NCBI RefSeq assembly: GCF_007109405.1
Contig: NZ_VJOY01000018.1
Span: 1-64,000 of the forward strand
Length of the DNA: 64,000 nucleotides
Direction: 5' to 3'
DNA from: Pseudomonas mangiferae
GTDB lineage: Bacteria; Pseudomonadota; Gammaproteobacteria; Pseudomonadales; Pseudomonadaceae
Shown here: piece by piece, positions 37,926 through 46,384 of the stretch
Position numbering within the stretch: the stretch's first letter is position 1
Layout of the letters: each line of letters starts with the position of its first letter
The notes under the pieces: model-generated
Databases searched by the model: none
The model's input: only the letters and a program-made list of their open reading frames with translations
What the model was told of the DNA's origin: nothing
Made by a program: the position numbers and the translations under genes

Positions 37926-38906
37926 TCAGGCCGGCACCACCATCACCTTGCCGTTCTTCTCGCCCTTGGCCGCTGCCGCCACCGCCTCCTTGATCCGCTG
38001 CACCGGAAACGTTTCGCCCACCTCGCCGTGCAGGGTTCCCTCCACGATCAACTCGATAAGCTCCTGCAGCACCGCCTGGCGCTGCGCTGGCTGGGCCTGG
38101 CGAAACCAGCGGTCCAGCCAGAAGCCGCGCACCTGGATGTCATGGAAGATCAGCAGGCTCGGGTCCACCTGGCACGGCTGGTCGCTCATGCGCCCATAAT
38201 TCACCAGGGTGCCGCCGTCGGCCAGGCAGGCCGCCAGGCGATTGCACACCTCACCTCCCACCGGATCGATGGCCAGACGGATCGCCGCCTGGCCGGTGGC
38301 GTCCGCCACGCGCTGGGGCAGGTCGTCGCCGTCCAGCAGCACCACATCGCCCCCGTTGCGCCGCACCGCGTCGGCAGTGGCCTCGCGGCGCACCACGTTG
38401 ACCGTGCGCAGCCCCTGCCGCCGGGCCAGTTGCACCAGGTAGCCGCCGACGGCGGAATTGGCGGCGTTCTGCAGCACCCAGTCGCCCGGTTTCAGGGGGA
38501 CGAATTCCCGCAGCATCAGCAAGGCCGCCGGCGGGTTGACGGTGAGCATCGCCAGTTGCCGGACATCGCCGGCCTCGGGCAACGGCAGCAAGGCGTCGGC
38601 CTTGGCCACCAGGTGGGTCGACCAGCTGCCGGCGCCGCTGGGGATCAGCACGCGCTGTCCCTCCGCCAGGTTCTCGACGCCGGGGCCACGGCCCCGCACC
38701 ACCGCCACCCCCTCGTTGCCGGCGAAGGCCGGCAGGGGCGGCAGGCGGCCGTATTCGCCACTCAGGGTGAGCAGGTCGGACGGGTTGATGGGCGCCGCCA
38801 GCACCTCCAGCCAGACCTCGCCAGGTTGCAGGGACGGGTCGGGCAGTTCGACGGCTTCGATCACCTCTTCGGGGGTGCCATGGCGGCTATAGCGGGCTCT
38901 GAGCAT
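37926..38906 (-). CDS. Zinc-independent medium-chain dehydrogenase (MECR-like enoyl reductase family)
   Basis: The 326-residue MDR protein has a GroES-like N-terminal domain (APINPSDLLTLSGEYG, AFAGNEGVAVV) and a Rossmann domain with LQNAANSAVGGYLVQLAR. The sequence style (NPPAALLMLREFV, FWLDRWFRQ) matches the MECR/2-enoyl thioester reductase branch, which reduces enoyl-CoA or enoyl-ACP with NADPH. The zinc ligands of alcohol dehydrogenases are missing. Exact substrate unknown. It lies downstream of the DUF488 gene in the same direction. Confidence 0.82.
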   Translation of the reverse strand: MLRARYSRHGTPEEVIEAVELPDPSLQPGEVWLEVLAAPINPSDLLTLSGEYGRLPPLPAFAGNEGVAVVRGRGPGVENLAEGQRVLIPSGAGSWSTHLVAKADALLPLPEAGDVRQLAMLTVNPPAALLMLREFVPLKPGDWVLQNAANSAVGGYLVQLARRQGLRTVNVVRREATADAVRRNGGDVVLLDGDDLPQRVADATGQAAIRLAIDPVGGEVCNRLAACLADGGTLVNYGRMSDQPCQVDPSLLIFHDIQVRGFWLDRWFRQAQPAQRQAVLQELIELIVEGTLHGEVGETFPVQRIKEAVAAAAKGEKNGKVMVVPA

Positions 38907-38952
38907 GAACGTTCTCCTGGGAACGGGTCGGGGGGGCTGACGCCGGGCGGCG

Positions 38953-39555
38953 TCAGGGCGGGGAGTCGGTGGCGAACAGGTCACCCTGGCGCACCGGGGG
39001 TTCGGTCGCGGGGTAGGTCACCTGGTCGGCCACCTCGCGCAGGGCTGGGTTGGGCACGTGAGGTTCCACCTGCTCGGCGCCGAGCAGGTGCAGCACCTCG
39101 ATGCCCCGCAGGCTCAGCACGTCGGCGATCAGTGATCGGTGGCACTGGCGCCACTGGCGCTCGGCACAGAGCACGGCGACCCGGCGCCCGTGGGCGAACG
39201 CCAGCAGCGCAGCGAGCCCCTCGGCGAAGAGGGCGCTGTTCAGGTGGTCGGCGTAGCCACGGAAGGCCGGCTGGCGCCAGGCGGTGTTGGGCGAATCGGC
39301 CCGGGGCTCGCGCCGCCCGCCCAGCTCGGGCAGCCAGCGGTAGGCGATTCCCTGTTCCTCCAGGGCGGCCTGCAAGGCCTGCTCGGCGAACTGCGGATGA
39401 CGCCGGGACGACGGGAACCGCCGCACGTCCGCTACGCCCTGGATGCCGTGTCGCTGCAGCAGCTGGAGGAAGACCGGCAGCGCCAGGGTGGAATGGCCGA
39501 CGGTCCACAGGGTCGCCGGCAGGCCCTTGGCGCGCTCGTCGGGAGGCATGCTCAT
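38953..39555 (-). CDS. DUF488 protein
   Basis: This 200-residue protein has TVGHSTLALPVFLQLLQRHG and VADVRRFPSSRRHPQF near the N-terminus and VLCAERQWRQCHRSLIAD later, the conserved DUF488 features. The family has no settled function; the Cys-x5-Cys-His arrangement hints at metal or nucleic-acid chemistry. Its start overlaps the TUDOR-domain gene stop by four bases. An eight-base palindrome (38937-38956) covers its stop codon. Confidence 0.85.
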   Translation of the reverse strand: MSMPPDERAKGLPATLWTVGHSTLALPVFLQLLQRHGIQGVADVRRFPSSRRHPQFAEQALQAALEEQGIAYRWLPELGGRREPRADSPNTAWRQPAFRGYADHLNSALFAEGLAALLAFAHGRRVAVLCAERQWRQCHRSLIADVLSLRGIEVLHLLGAEQVEPHVPNPALREVADQVTYPATEPPVRQGDLFATDSPP

Positions 39556-39764
39556 GGGCGCAGGTGCAGCGCCGAGGGTTTGTGCAGGGCAACGTGGCCG
39601 GTCTTGTCGCTGCGTACTTCATACTGCGGTTCGTCCGGGCTGGCGCGGCGCTGGCGTCCCAGGAACGTCAGGTCGTGGGTGTGCACTTTCACCACCGTGC
39701 CTTCGATCTCGCCGTCCTCGGAATTCCAGCGCACCGCGTCGCCGACCTTGAACGGGGTTGTCAT
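39552..39764 (-). CDS. Hypervirulence-associated TUDOR-domain (DUF2945) protein
   Basis: The 70-residue protein starts MTTPFKVGDAVRWNSEDGEI after AGGAGG. It contains the conserved GDxVxWxS opening and the YEVRSDKTGHVALHKPSAL end. Such small SH3/TUDOR-like proteins are often found beside stress genes. Function unknown. It overlaps DUF488 by four bases (ATGA), so the two are cotranslated. Confidence 0.85.
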   Translation of the reverse strand: MTTPFKVGDAVRWNSEDGEIEGTVVKVHTHDLTFLGRQRRASPDEPQYEVRSDKTGHVALHKPSALHLRP

Positions 39765-39996
39765 GGCATGCCTCCTGGCGGGTCGATAACCCTGCTGATG
39801 ACCCCGTCGTTTCCCTTGGGATTCCTTACCCACGACCAGCGGAATAATGAACGCTTGCTTCACACGAGCCACTGTGACCGTCCATCCGAAGTTATCCGTC
39901 GATCTTCGAATGATGAAAAAAAGGAGAAACTCTCCGCTTCGGTGTGGAGTCAGTCTTTATGTCGATTGTGACGAATCCCAACCGAGGAGAATTCTC

Positions 39997-40188
39997 ATGG
40001 GCAGCACTATGGATAAAGTGAAAGGCGCTACCAACGAAGCCGTCGGTAAAGCCAAACAAGGTATCGGCGAAGCCACCGACAACGATCGCCTGAAAGGCGA
40101 AGGCAAGGTGCAGGAAACCAAAGGCGAAGCCCAACAAGTCGTGGGTAAGGCCAAGGATGCGCTGAAAGACAGCATCGACAAGGCCTGA
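39997..40188 (+). CDS. CsbD-family stress protein
   Basis: The 63-residue protein MGSTMDKVKGATNEAVGKAK is highly charged and helical, with the CsbD repeats KGxxxxxxGKxK and a GEAQQVVGKAKDALK end. Family members are induced by general stress and by envelope-stress sigma factors; molecular role unknown. The start follows GAGGAG. The upstream region is AT-rich, but no firm promoter was assigned. Confidence 0.9.
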   Translation: MGSTMDKVKGATNEAVGKAKQGIGEATDNDRLKGEGKVQETKGEAQQVVGKAKDALKDSIDKA

Positions 40189-40524
40189 CGGGCCGCGCCC
40201 TGGCTAGCCGCGGGCGATATTCGCCCGGCCCGCCACCGGCGGCTTTCCCTGGTCTCGCGATTCTTCTTTCGTTAAACGAGACAGGCGATATAAAGAAGAA
40301 GGCAGAATAACATCGCGTTATTCTGCCTTTCTTTTATGCAGTAATTGATGATGAATACGCATTCATAGCGCTTCCTGTCGAAACGTATTCTTACAAGTAG
40401 CGGATTCATTCTCCAATAGCGTTTCTTGAATCAATTAAAACCGCCGCAGGTTTTTGGAATTTCCCTCACCGCCCGTCGGTCCTAGTTTCAGGATATGAAC
40501 ACTGCCGTGCTGAGGAGAATAATC
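40189..40524. other. AT-rich gene-free stretch
   Basis: About 335 bases with clearly lower GC than the flanks. It holds the terminator at 40299-40336. A GAATTT-N17-TCCTA arrangement before 40495 is weakly like an AlgU-type (ECF) promoter for the DUF2789 gene. No open frame or RNA gene was recognised otherwise. Confidence 0.5.
40299..40336 (+). terminator. Intrinsic terminator (13-base stem) downstream of csbD
   Basis: AAGGCAGAATAAC pairs perfectly with GTTATTCTGCCTT around ATCGC, then TCTTTT. It is about 110 bases after the CsbD stop and is probably its terminator. The stem is unusually AT-rich for this genome. Confidence 0.75.
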
Positions 40525-40767
40525 ATGGAATTACCCAACCCTGACCTGTCGACCCTGTTCGCGCAACTGGGCCTGGACAACGACCCGGCCAGCATCGATG
40601 CCTTCATCGCCGAACACTACCCGCTGCCGGATGACGTGAAGGTCACCGAGGCGCCGTTCTGGAGCAAGGCCCAACGCACCCTGCTCAAGGACGAAATGAT
40701 GGGCGACGGCGACTGGGCGCCGGTGGTGGACGAACTGAACGTCCGGCTCCACGCCTCCGCCAAGTGA
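40525..40767 (+). CDS. DUF2789 protein
   Basis: This 80-residue acidic protein has LSTLFAQLGLDND, FIAEHYPLPDDVKV and EAPFWSKAQRTLLKDEM, matching DUF2789. The ATG at 40525 follows AGGAG; an upstream ATG at 40495 is less likely. The role is unknown. A terminator lies 30 bases downstream. Confidence 0.88.
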   Translation: MELPNPDLSTLFAQLGLDNDPASIDAFIAEHYPLPDDVKVTEAPFWSKAQRTLLKDEMMGDGDWAPVVDELNVRLHASAK

Positions 40768-40797
40768 GCCGCTGACCCGGGCTTTCGGGGCAGCATG

Positions 40798-40824
40798 AAA
40801 AGACCGGCTTCGGCCGGTTTTTTC
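40798..40824. terminator. Bidirectional terminator
   Basis: AAAAGACCGGC-TTCG-GCCGGTTTTTTC lies between the convergent DUF2789 and acetyltransferase genes; the T-run is on the plus strand, with an A-run on the other side. Confidence 0.9.
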
Positions 40825-41266
40825 ATGGGTGCGAAACAGGCGTCTCGGCAGGTGGGAGGGGCTGCGAGACCAGCGCCAGCAGCGGCTTGTGTCGCCGGTA
40901 GCGGGCCAGGCGCTCGGCCAGGGGCGCGGGAAGTGCGTCGGCGTGGCGGTAGCCGAGGGGGTGGTAGAAGGCATCGAGATCAGGGTGGCAGAACAACCAG
41001 ACCGGGCCGGGGAGGGTGTCCCGCACCCGTCGCATCAACTCGGAGCCCACGCCTCGCTGGCGGAAGGCCGGGTCTACCAGCAGGCCGGTGAGCCAGTGCC
41101 CGCCCGCCAATGGGGTCAGGCAGAGCGCCGCCACCGGGTCGGCGGCCCGGGCGACCCAGGCCTGCTGGTCGCCCCGGGCGCGGCTCGGCGAGCGGTGGCT
41201 GCGGTAGAAGCGGTTGACCAGGGGCTGGCGCAGCGTGTCGAGCGGCTCGTAACGCAGGTCCGTCAC
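40823..41266 (-). CDS. GNAT-family N-acetyltransferase
   Basis: The 147-residue protein has the acetyl-CoA binding motif GLLVDPAFRQRGVGSELMRRV and the C-terminal DAFYHPLGYRHAD strand typical of GNATs. The reading frame has no ATG near its beginning. A GTG at 41266 (VTDLRYEPLDTLRQ) is the best start, 10 bases after the upstream gene's stop, which suggests coupling. Substrate unknown. Confidence 0.75.
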   Translation of the reverse strand: MTDLRYEPLDTLRQPLVNRFYRSHRSPSRARGDQQAWVARAADPVAALCLTPLAGGHWLTGLLVDPAFRQRGVGSELMRRVRDTLPGPVWLFCHPDLDAFYHPLGYRHADALPAPLAERLARYRRHKPLLALVSQPLPPAETPVSHP

Positions 41267-41276
41267 ACGGGTGGCG

Positions 41277-41498
41277 TCAGCGCTTGCCCATGGAACGGCG
41301 GCTACCCCGGGGCGCCGGCCCGGGACGGGAATCGTGGCGGCTGGGGTTGGCCTTCCAGTGGTTCGGCTGCTCGTCCTTGGCCTTCTGGAAACGCTTGGGG
41401 GAGAAGGGGAAGGCGAAATCGGGAATCGCCCGTTCCGTCGTGTCGGCGGCCGCGTCGGTGGGCGCAAGGTCGGGGGTGGAGTCGTCGGCAGAAGTCAT
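41277..41498 (-). CDS. Small basic conserved hypothetical protein
   Basis: The 73-residue product has an acidic N-terminal half and a conserved-looking basic C-terminus (FSPKRFQKAKDEQPN then RPGPAPRGSRRSMGKR). The start at 41498 is preferred: the other in-frame ATG (41546) overlaps TATAAT (41545-41550, minus strand), a probable -10. Disordered and possibly nucleic-acid binding (inference). It precedes the acetyltransferase closely. Confidence 0.55.
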   Translation of the reverse strand: MTSADDSTPDLAPTDAAADTTERAIPDFAFPFSPKRFQKAKDEQPNHWKANPSRHDSRPGPAPRGSRRSMGKR

Positions 41499-41618
41499 GG
41501 GGGTTACCGCAGTGGAGTCGTCGGCCGCTGGCCGGAAGGCGCGCATTATAGCGAGGCCGCGGGGCCGGAAGGCAGGCCCCGCGAGTGCCGCCCGGCGGCG
41601 AGGTCGGCGCGAGCCGGC

Positions 41619-42191
41619 TCAGGGCGCCGGGTCTTCGTCCTCGTCGGCATCGTCGTCTTCCGCGTCGCTGCTCTGGGGCGCGGCCAGCAAGGCGTTCACC
41701 AGGGCCATGGCCTTGTCGAAGGATGGGTAGCCGCTCTTGGCCACGTCCAGCCCGGCATAAGCCTTGCGGTACTTCTCGGCCTGCTGGGGGTCGGCCTCGG
41801 TGATCAGGTACGGGTCGCTGTAGATCTTGTAGAGCAGGGCGGTGGCGTAGGGGTGCTTGCGCTCGGCGGAGCGCTCCAGCAGCTTCATCACCTCGTCCAC
41901 CTGGGGCCCCTGGCGGATCATCAGCACGGCGCGGTAGAAGTCCGCCTCGCCGGTCTTGTCCTGGGTGGCGGCGCGGTCCAGCAGCGCCTGGGCCAGCTCG
42001 TAGTTCTCCATGTCGCCGGAGGCGATCAGCAGCTTCGCCTGGAGCATGTCGTTCTGGTACAGCAGGCGTTCTTCGCGGCAGTGGTCGCCGCTCATGGGCT
42101 CGTCGCAGGTGGGCGAGGAGGAGCAGCCTGCCAGGCCTAGCAGCAACGCAGCGCCGAAGGCCAGGCCGGTACCGGGGAAAGGGTGTGCCAT
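41619..42191 (-). CDS. Lipoprotein of unknown function
   Basis: The 190-residue protein has a lipobox (LLLGLAGC) after a hydrophobic leader and is probably anchored in the envelope. The mature part is alpha-helical and has Sel1/TPR-like spacing (AQALLDRAATQDKTGEADFYRA, YATALLYKIYSDPYL). It ends in an acidic tail DAEDDDADEDEDPAP. In related Pseudomonas a similar gene lies near dgt. Function unknown. Confidence 0.75.
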   Translation of the reverse strand: MAHPFPGTGLAFGAALLLGLAGCSSSPTCDEPMSGDHCREERLLYQNDMLQAKLLIASGDMENYELAQALLDRAATQDKTGEADFYRAVLMIRQGPQVDEVMKLLERSAERKHPYATALLYKIYSDPYLITEADPQQAEKYRKAYAGLDVAKSGYPSFDKAMALVNALLAAPQSSDAEDDDADEDEDPAP

Positions 42192-42418
42192 GGGGTTCGC
42201 TCTGAACGGATTCGGGGTTCGACCCGGCAGCGCCCCGAAGGGTTCGCCGCCGGCCAGGTTTCCCGAGCTTAGCGGAATCGCCGGGCATCCGGCACCCTCG
42301 GCCCCGATACGGCAGGGCCGTGCCCGCGACGCCGCCTTCGACGAGCCCGCTTGCCTCTGGAGGGGATGGCGAGACGCCGAGGGAGCGCCTTCCGCACCCT
42401 CTACCACAGGCCGCGGAT

Positions 42419-42754
42419 TTACGCCGGGCTGCGTCCCAGGGGCTGGCGGTGGGCGACGATCTCCGGCAGGTCGTGGCGGCGCATGTACACCCGCAGCGGT
42501 TCGCCGAGGTTGAGGCGGTCGTCGATATGCAGGTCCAGCAGCAGCTGGATGCGCTGGCGTTCCAGGGTCATGGTGCCGGCGCCCTCGGCGCGCCAGACGA
42601 ACTCGCTCACCGGGGCGATGCTGTCCTCGGCCACATCCATGCCGAAGGAGTCCTCGCTGAAGCGGACGATGTGGCGACCGGTCTTGGTGTTGTAGCCGAC
42701 GAAGCCGTTCAGGCGGTCGGCGGCCTCGCAGATGTGGGTGGAGGTGATGCTCAT
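42419..42754 (-). CDS. Conserved hypothetical protein upstream of dgt
   Basis: This 111-residue soluble protein starts MSITSTHICEAADRLNGFVG. It has a GYNTKTGRHIVRFSEDSFGMD part followed by ERQRIQLLLDLHIDDRLN. No signal peptide or family was recognised. It is divergent from dgt, with about 235 bases between, and probably has its own promoter there. Confidence 0.65.
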   Translation of the reverse strand: MSITSTHICEAADRLNGFVGYNTKTGRHIVRFSEDSFGMDVAEDSIAPVSEFVWRAEGAGTMTLERQRIQLLLDLHIDDRLNLGEPLRVYMRRHDLPEIVAHRQPLGRSPA

Positions 42755-42928
42755 GGCTGGCCTCGCTGGAGGCGCGCGGGGAACGGACCCGCGGCCGGGG
42801 TGAAGGGGACCACGCAAGGGCGCCGCGTCTTCGTCGGATGCGGTCGATTCGCGTTTATACCAGCGGCGCGGGCGGCGCGCGTCGCGACCTGGCGTCGCAG
42901 CGTCGCCACCGTGCGAGCCGCCGCCACC

Positions 42929-42957
42929 TTGGTATCCGCGCGCCGCCGCGCTAGGCT
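42929..42957 (+). promoter_or_regulatory. Possible dgt promoter
   Basis: TTGGTA (42929-42934) and TAGGCT (42952-42957) are spaced by 17 bases, about 32 bases before the dgt start. Confidence 0.45.
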
Positions 42958-42988
42958 GCGGCATTGCCCCCTCGCCACGAGCCCGCAG

Positions 42989-44485
42989 ATGCCCGGCCCC
43001 CTCGATTTCAAACGGAAGATTTCCTGCCGACGCCCTCACTCGCGTGGCGACACCGAGGGCGCCGGGCCGACCGGCTTCGTCCTGGACGAGGTGGTGGACC
43101 AGCTGGAGAGCGACCGCGGCCGGATCATCCAGTCCGCCGCGGTGCGGCGCCTGCAGCAGAAGACCCAGGTCTTTCCCCTGGAGCGCAACGCCGCGGTGCG
43201 CAGTCGCCTGACCCATTCCCTGGAGGTCCAGCAGACCGGCCGCTTCATCGTCCGCACCCTGTACAAGCAGCTGGGCGGGGAGGCGGCCCGCCATGGCCTC
43301 GACGGCCTGGAGCGGGCCCTGGAAAGCCTGGTGGAGATGGCCTGCCTGATGCACGACGTGGGCAACCCGCCGTTCGGCCACTTCGGCGAATTCGCCCTCA
43401 ACGACTGGTTCGCCCGCCACTTGGACGCCCTGTTCGACGCCGCCGTGCCCGCCGGCACCGGCGATGCGCCGCTGGCCGCGCGCATGCGCGCCGACCTGCG
43501 CGCCTTCGAGGGTAACGCCCAGGCCATCCGCCTGGTGGTGCGCCTGCTGCGGCTCAACCTGACCTACACCCAGACCGCCGGCCTGCTGAAGTACGTGCGC
43601 CCGGCCTACCGGCCGCGCCCCGGCAACGGCGAGCCGGCGGCCTACCTGAACAAGAAGCCGGGCTTCTACCTGTCCGAGGAAGGCTTCGTCGCCGACCTGT
43701 ACGCCGCGTTGCACATGGCCCCGGGCACCCGCCACCCCATCACCTACGTCATGGAGGCGGCCGACGACATCTCTTACTGCCTGGCGGACATCGAGGATTC
43801 GGTGGAGAAGGGCATCCTCGACGTGCCGCGTCTGGCGAAGCTGCTGATCGACACCTATTCCGGGCTGGCCGGCGACCGGGCGGGGCAGCCGGTGGCCGAG
43901 GCGGTGCCGAGTTTCCAGGCGATGGTGGAAGCGGCCGTGGCGCGCTGGGAAAACGAGCCCATCAACAAGGTGGGCGAGTTCTTCATCGGCCTGCGGGTGA
44001 GCGTGATCCACCCCCTGGTGCGCCACGCCGCCGGGCAGTTCATCGCCAACCTGGAGGCGGTCTACCACGGCACCCTGGACCGGGCGCTGATGGAGGATGA
44101 CAGCCTGCCCCACGCCATCGTCCAGACCTTCAAGAACGTGGCCCTGACCCACGTGTTCTGCCACCGCGAGGTGGAGACCCTGGAGCTGCAGGGCTACCGG
44201 ATCATCCAGGGCCTGCTGGACTTCTACGCGCCGCTGCTGCGGCTGGACGCCGAGGCCATGCAGTGCCTGGCCCGGGGCGAGGGCGGGGCGCCCCACGCGG
44301 TGCTGCTGGCGCGGCGCCTGCCGACCCAGCAGCGCAAGGCCTACCTGGAGGCGCTGAGGGACCACCCCGGCCATGACGCCGGGCTCTGGGAGTTCTACTA
44401 CCGCTGCCGGATGCTGCAGGACTTCGTCAGCGGCATGACCGACCAGCACGCCCAGGACGAATACCGGACCCTGTCAGCCTTATGA
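42989..44485 (+). CDS. dgt: Deoxyguanosinetriphosphate triphosphohydrolase (dGTPase)
   Basis: The 498-residue HD-domain enzyme cleaves dGTP to deoxyguanosine and triphosphate, limiting dNTP pools. It shows RSRLTHSLEVQQTGR, the HD pair MHDVGNPPFGHFGE, and YVMEAADDISYCLADIEDSVEK. The length equals the Pseudomonas type. Its last four bases overlap the start of the next membrane-protein gene (ATGA), so the two are cotranslated. Dgt can also limit phage DNA synthesis in some bacteria (knowledge of related HD dNTPases). Confidence 0.93.
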   Translation: MPGPLDFKRKISCRRPHSRGDTEGAGPTGFVLDEVVDQLESDRGRIIQSAAVRRLQQKTQVFPLERNAAVRSRLTHSLEVQQTGRFIVRTLYKQLGGEAARHGLDGLERALESLVEMACLMHDVGNPPFGHFGEFALNDWFARHLDALFDAAVPAGTGDAPLAARMRADLRAFEGNAQAIRLVVRLLRLNLTYTQTAGLLKYVRPAYRPRPGNGEPAAYLNKKPGFYLSEEGFVADLYAALHMAPGTRHPITYVMEAADDISYCLADIEDSVEKGILDVPRLAKLLIDTYSGLAGDRAGQPVAEAVPSFQAMVEAAVARWENEPINKVGEFFIGLRVSVIHPLVRHAAGQFIANLEAVYHGTLDRALMEDDSLPHAIVQTFKNVALTHVFCHREVETLELQGYRIIQGLLDFYAPLLRLDAEAMQCLARGEGGAPHAVLLARRLPTQQRKAYLEALRDHPGHDAGLWEFYYRCRMLQDFVSGMTDQHAQDEYRTLSAL

Positions 44486-45717
44486 ATCTGCCATCCCGCC
44501 ACGCCGGCCCGGGCGCGCGCCTGCCCGAGGTGCTCCGTATCCTGCTGCGTCACGCCAAGGCGATCACCGGCACGGCCTCCCTGGTGGGCGCAGGCCTCGG
44601 CCTGGTCTTCCTGCGCGTCTACCTGGGGGCGATCGGCCGGCCGGAGCTGTTCATGGATTCCCTGGACGTGGGGCCGGCACTGTTCGCCTGGCTGGGGGCG
44701 TCCGCCCTGGTGGGCGTGGCGACCCTGGCGGCCTTGGCGATGCCGTCGATCGTGCTGGGCATTTTTGTCTCGGCGCTGCGCCTGCCGGAGGCGGTGCGGG
44801 CGACGGTGATGAAACGCGCGCTGGTGACGGTGGCGGTGGGCTTCGCCAGCTTGTTCGGCTGTCTGCTATGGATTACTACAGAAATGGCGCGGCTGGCCTT
44901 GCCGGTGGTGCTCATCAGTGTAGGAACAACATTGGTGATGTTTAGGCGTTGGGACCGAGGTTTCCAAACCGCGTGGGCTTCTACCCTAGCAGCACAGGCC
45001 AACCCAGACGCCCATGGCACTCGCTATGGCATGTTGGCAATCGCCATCGTCCTTTTGGCTTTTGCTGCTCTTGCTGGCGTGTATCCAGTTTCCTTGGCGC
45101 TTGAGGCTTATCGAGGTGGCGATGGCGAATGGGCGCAGTGGAAGGGCCTACTGGTGGGTTTCCTGTCCATGCTGCTAACTCTACTGCCGGCCGCCACCTT
45201 CTACCTGAACGAAGGCGCAATTTTGCGCAGGTTTCAAAACCTGGCCCTCGGCACCGCGATCATGGCGATCCCGATGCTGTTCATGTCTACTGCGATCGTC
45301 CAGATCGTCGTCTATGGCGCCGCCGGCCTGGTGCAGGTGCGCCAACAGGCGGTGCTGACCCTGGCCCTGGACGCCCGCTACCCGCCGGCCGCGTTCCAGG
45401 GCGGGGCCTGGCACGGCCAGCCCTTGGGCGACGGCCGGGTGCGTATCGAGGCGTTCCGCCTGTACAGCTTCGGCGGGTTGCACCTGCTGTGCCCGGCCCG
45501 CTGGGTGGACACCCGGCTTGAGAACTGGCCATCCCGCGCCAGCGCCTGCGTGCCGGTGCACACGGATGACTACGTCGTGTTGCCACCGACTTCCCGCGTG
45601 TCGCCGCCCGCAACAGAAGGTGAGGGGCCAGTGGGCTGCGTCTCGGCCCGGCCTTTCGCCCAGCCGCCGAGGCTGCGGCCCGACGGACGGGTCTGCCTGT
45701 TCGCCCAGCCGCTCTGA
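44482..45717 (+). CDS. Orphan multi-pass membrane protein coupled to dgt
   Basis: The 411-residue protein has about six or seven membrane helices in its first 300 residues and a C-terminal soluble part with two cysteines (LLCPARW, SACVPVH). It overlaps dgt by four bases. No family was recognised. The base composition dips in the middle (about 44860-45250), where many codons end in A or T, then returns to host style. The tail is Pro-rich and ends CLFAQPL. It may be a mosaic gene. Confidence 0.7.
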   Translation: MNLPSRHAGPGARLPEVLRILLRHAKAITGTASLVGAGLGLVFLRVYLGAIGRPELFMDSLDVGPALFAWLGASALVGVATLAALAMPSIVLGIFVSALRLPEAVRATVMKRALVTVAVGFASLFGCLLWITTEMARLALPVVLISVGTTLVMFRRWDRGFQTAWASTLAAQANPDAHGTRYGMLAIAIVLLAFAALAGVYPVSLALEAYRGGDGEWAQWKGLLVGFLSMLLTLLPAATFYLNEGAILRRFQNLALGTAIMAIPMLFMSTAIVQIVVYGAAGLVQVRQQAVLTLALDARYPPAAFQGGAWHGQPLGDGRVRIEAFRLYSFGGLHLLCPARWVDTRLENWPSRASACVPVHTDDYVVLPPTSRVSPPATEGEGPVGCVSARPFAQPPRLRPDGRVCLFAQPL

Positions 45718-45838
45718 GGCGCTCCGGTTGCCCGCCGGGCAATGTGCGCCCGGCTTCGTTCGCCTCGGGTTGGATACGCGGGGCGGTCCCGCGTCGTACC
45801 GCTCCGCGATGCACTGCCCAGGGCCCGACAGCCTGGCG

Positions 45839-46177
45839 TCACGGGTCCTTCTTCAGCAGGTCGGCCAGTCCGGCCAGGCCCTTGAAGGTGCTCTTGGGGC
45901 CGCGGTCGCTGCCCGGGGTCGGTTCGGCGAAATACTGGTTGTCGGTGTAGCGGGAGTGCTCGTTGTCGTGGCAGTACAGGCAGAGCAGCTCCCAGTTGGA
46001 GCCGTCCTCGGGGTTGTTGTCGTGGTTGTGGTCCTTGTGGTGCACGGTCAGTTCGCTCAGGCGCTTGCCGGAGAATTCCCGGGCGCAGCGTCCGCATACC
46101 CAGGGGTACAGCTTCAGGGCCTTTTCCCGGTAGCCTTGCTCGCGCTGGCTGTAGGGGATGGGTTTCGTGCCGCTCAT
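45839..46177 (-). CDS. yajD: HNH nuclease family protein (YajD-like)
   Basis: The 112-residue protein has the HNH-type core HHKDHNHDNNPEDGSNWELL and zinc-binding CGRC and CLYCHDNEH. It closely resembles E. coli YajD (GYREKALKLYPWVCGRC). Such small HNH proteins may cut DNA, but YajD has no known function. The ATG at 46177 is preferred over one ten residues upstream. It is monocistronic and faces away from the chemoreceptor. Confidence 0.85.
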   Translation of the reverse strand: MSGTKPIPYSQREQGYREKALKLYPWVCGRCAREFSGKRLSELTVHHKDHNHDNNPEDGSNWELLCLYCHDNEHSRYTDNQYFAEPTPGSDRGPKSTFKGLAGLADLLKKDP

Positions 46178-46384
46178 GGATGATCGTCTCCCTGCTGGGG
46201 TCGCCACCGGTCGTGGCAGCGCCTATCGTCAGTTAATCCGATCCCTGGCCGGCTGGCCATCGGCGGCGTTGACCCGCGTCAGTCGGAGCCGGTTTGATGC
46301 CAAACAGATAGCACTTTTCCGGAATAATGGGTTCGCATGGTCACTTTCCTTAGAGCCAGGGACTGGTTCCGCTTCGAGGTTCCA

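Noticed and set aside
38937-38956. Palindrome CTGACGCC-GGGC-GGCGTCAG over the DUF488 stop codon
   Set aside because: It could be a weak attenuator, but there is no T-run and part of it is coding; not enough to call a regulatory element.
41544-41546. ATG at 41546 as the start of the small basic protein
   Set aside because: It overlaps a TATAAT on the same strand and has no ribosome-binding site; the ATG at 41498 is more plausible.
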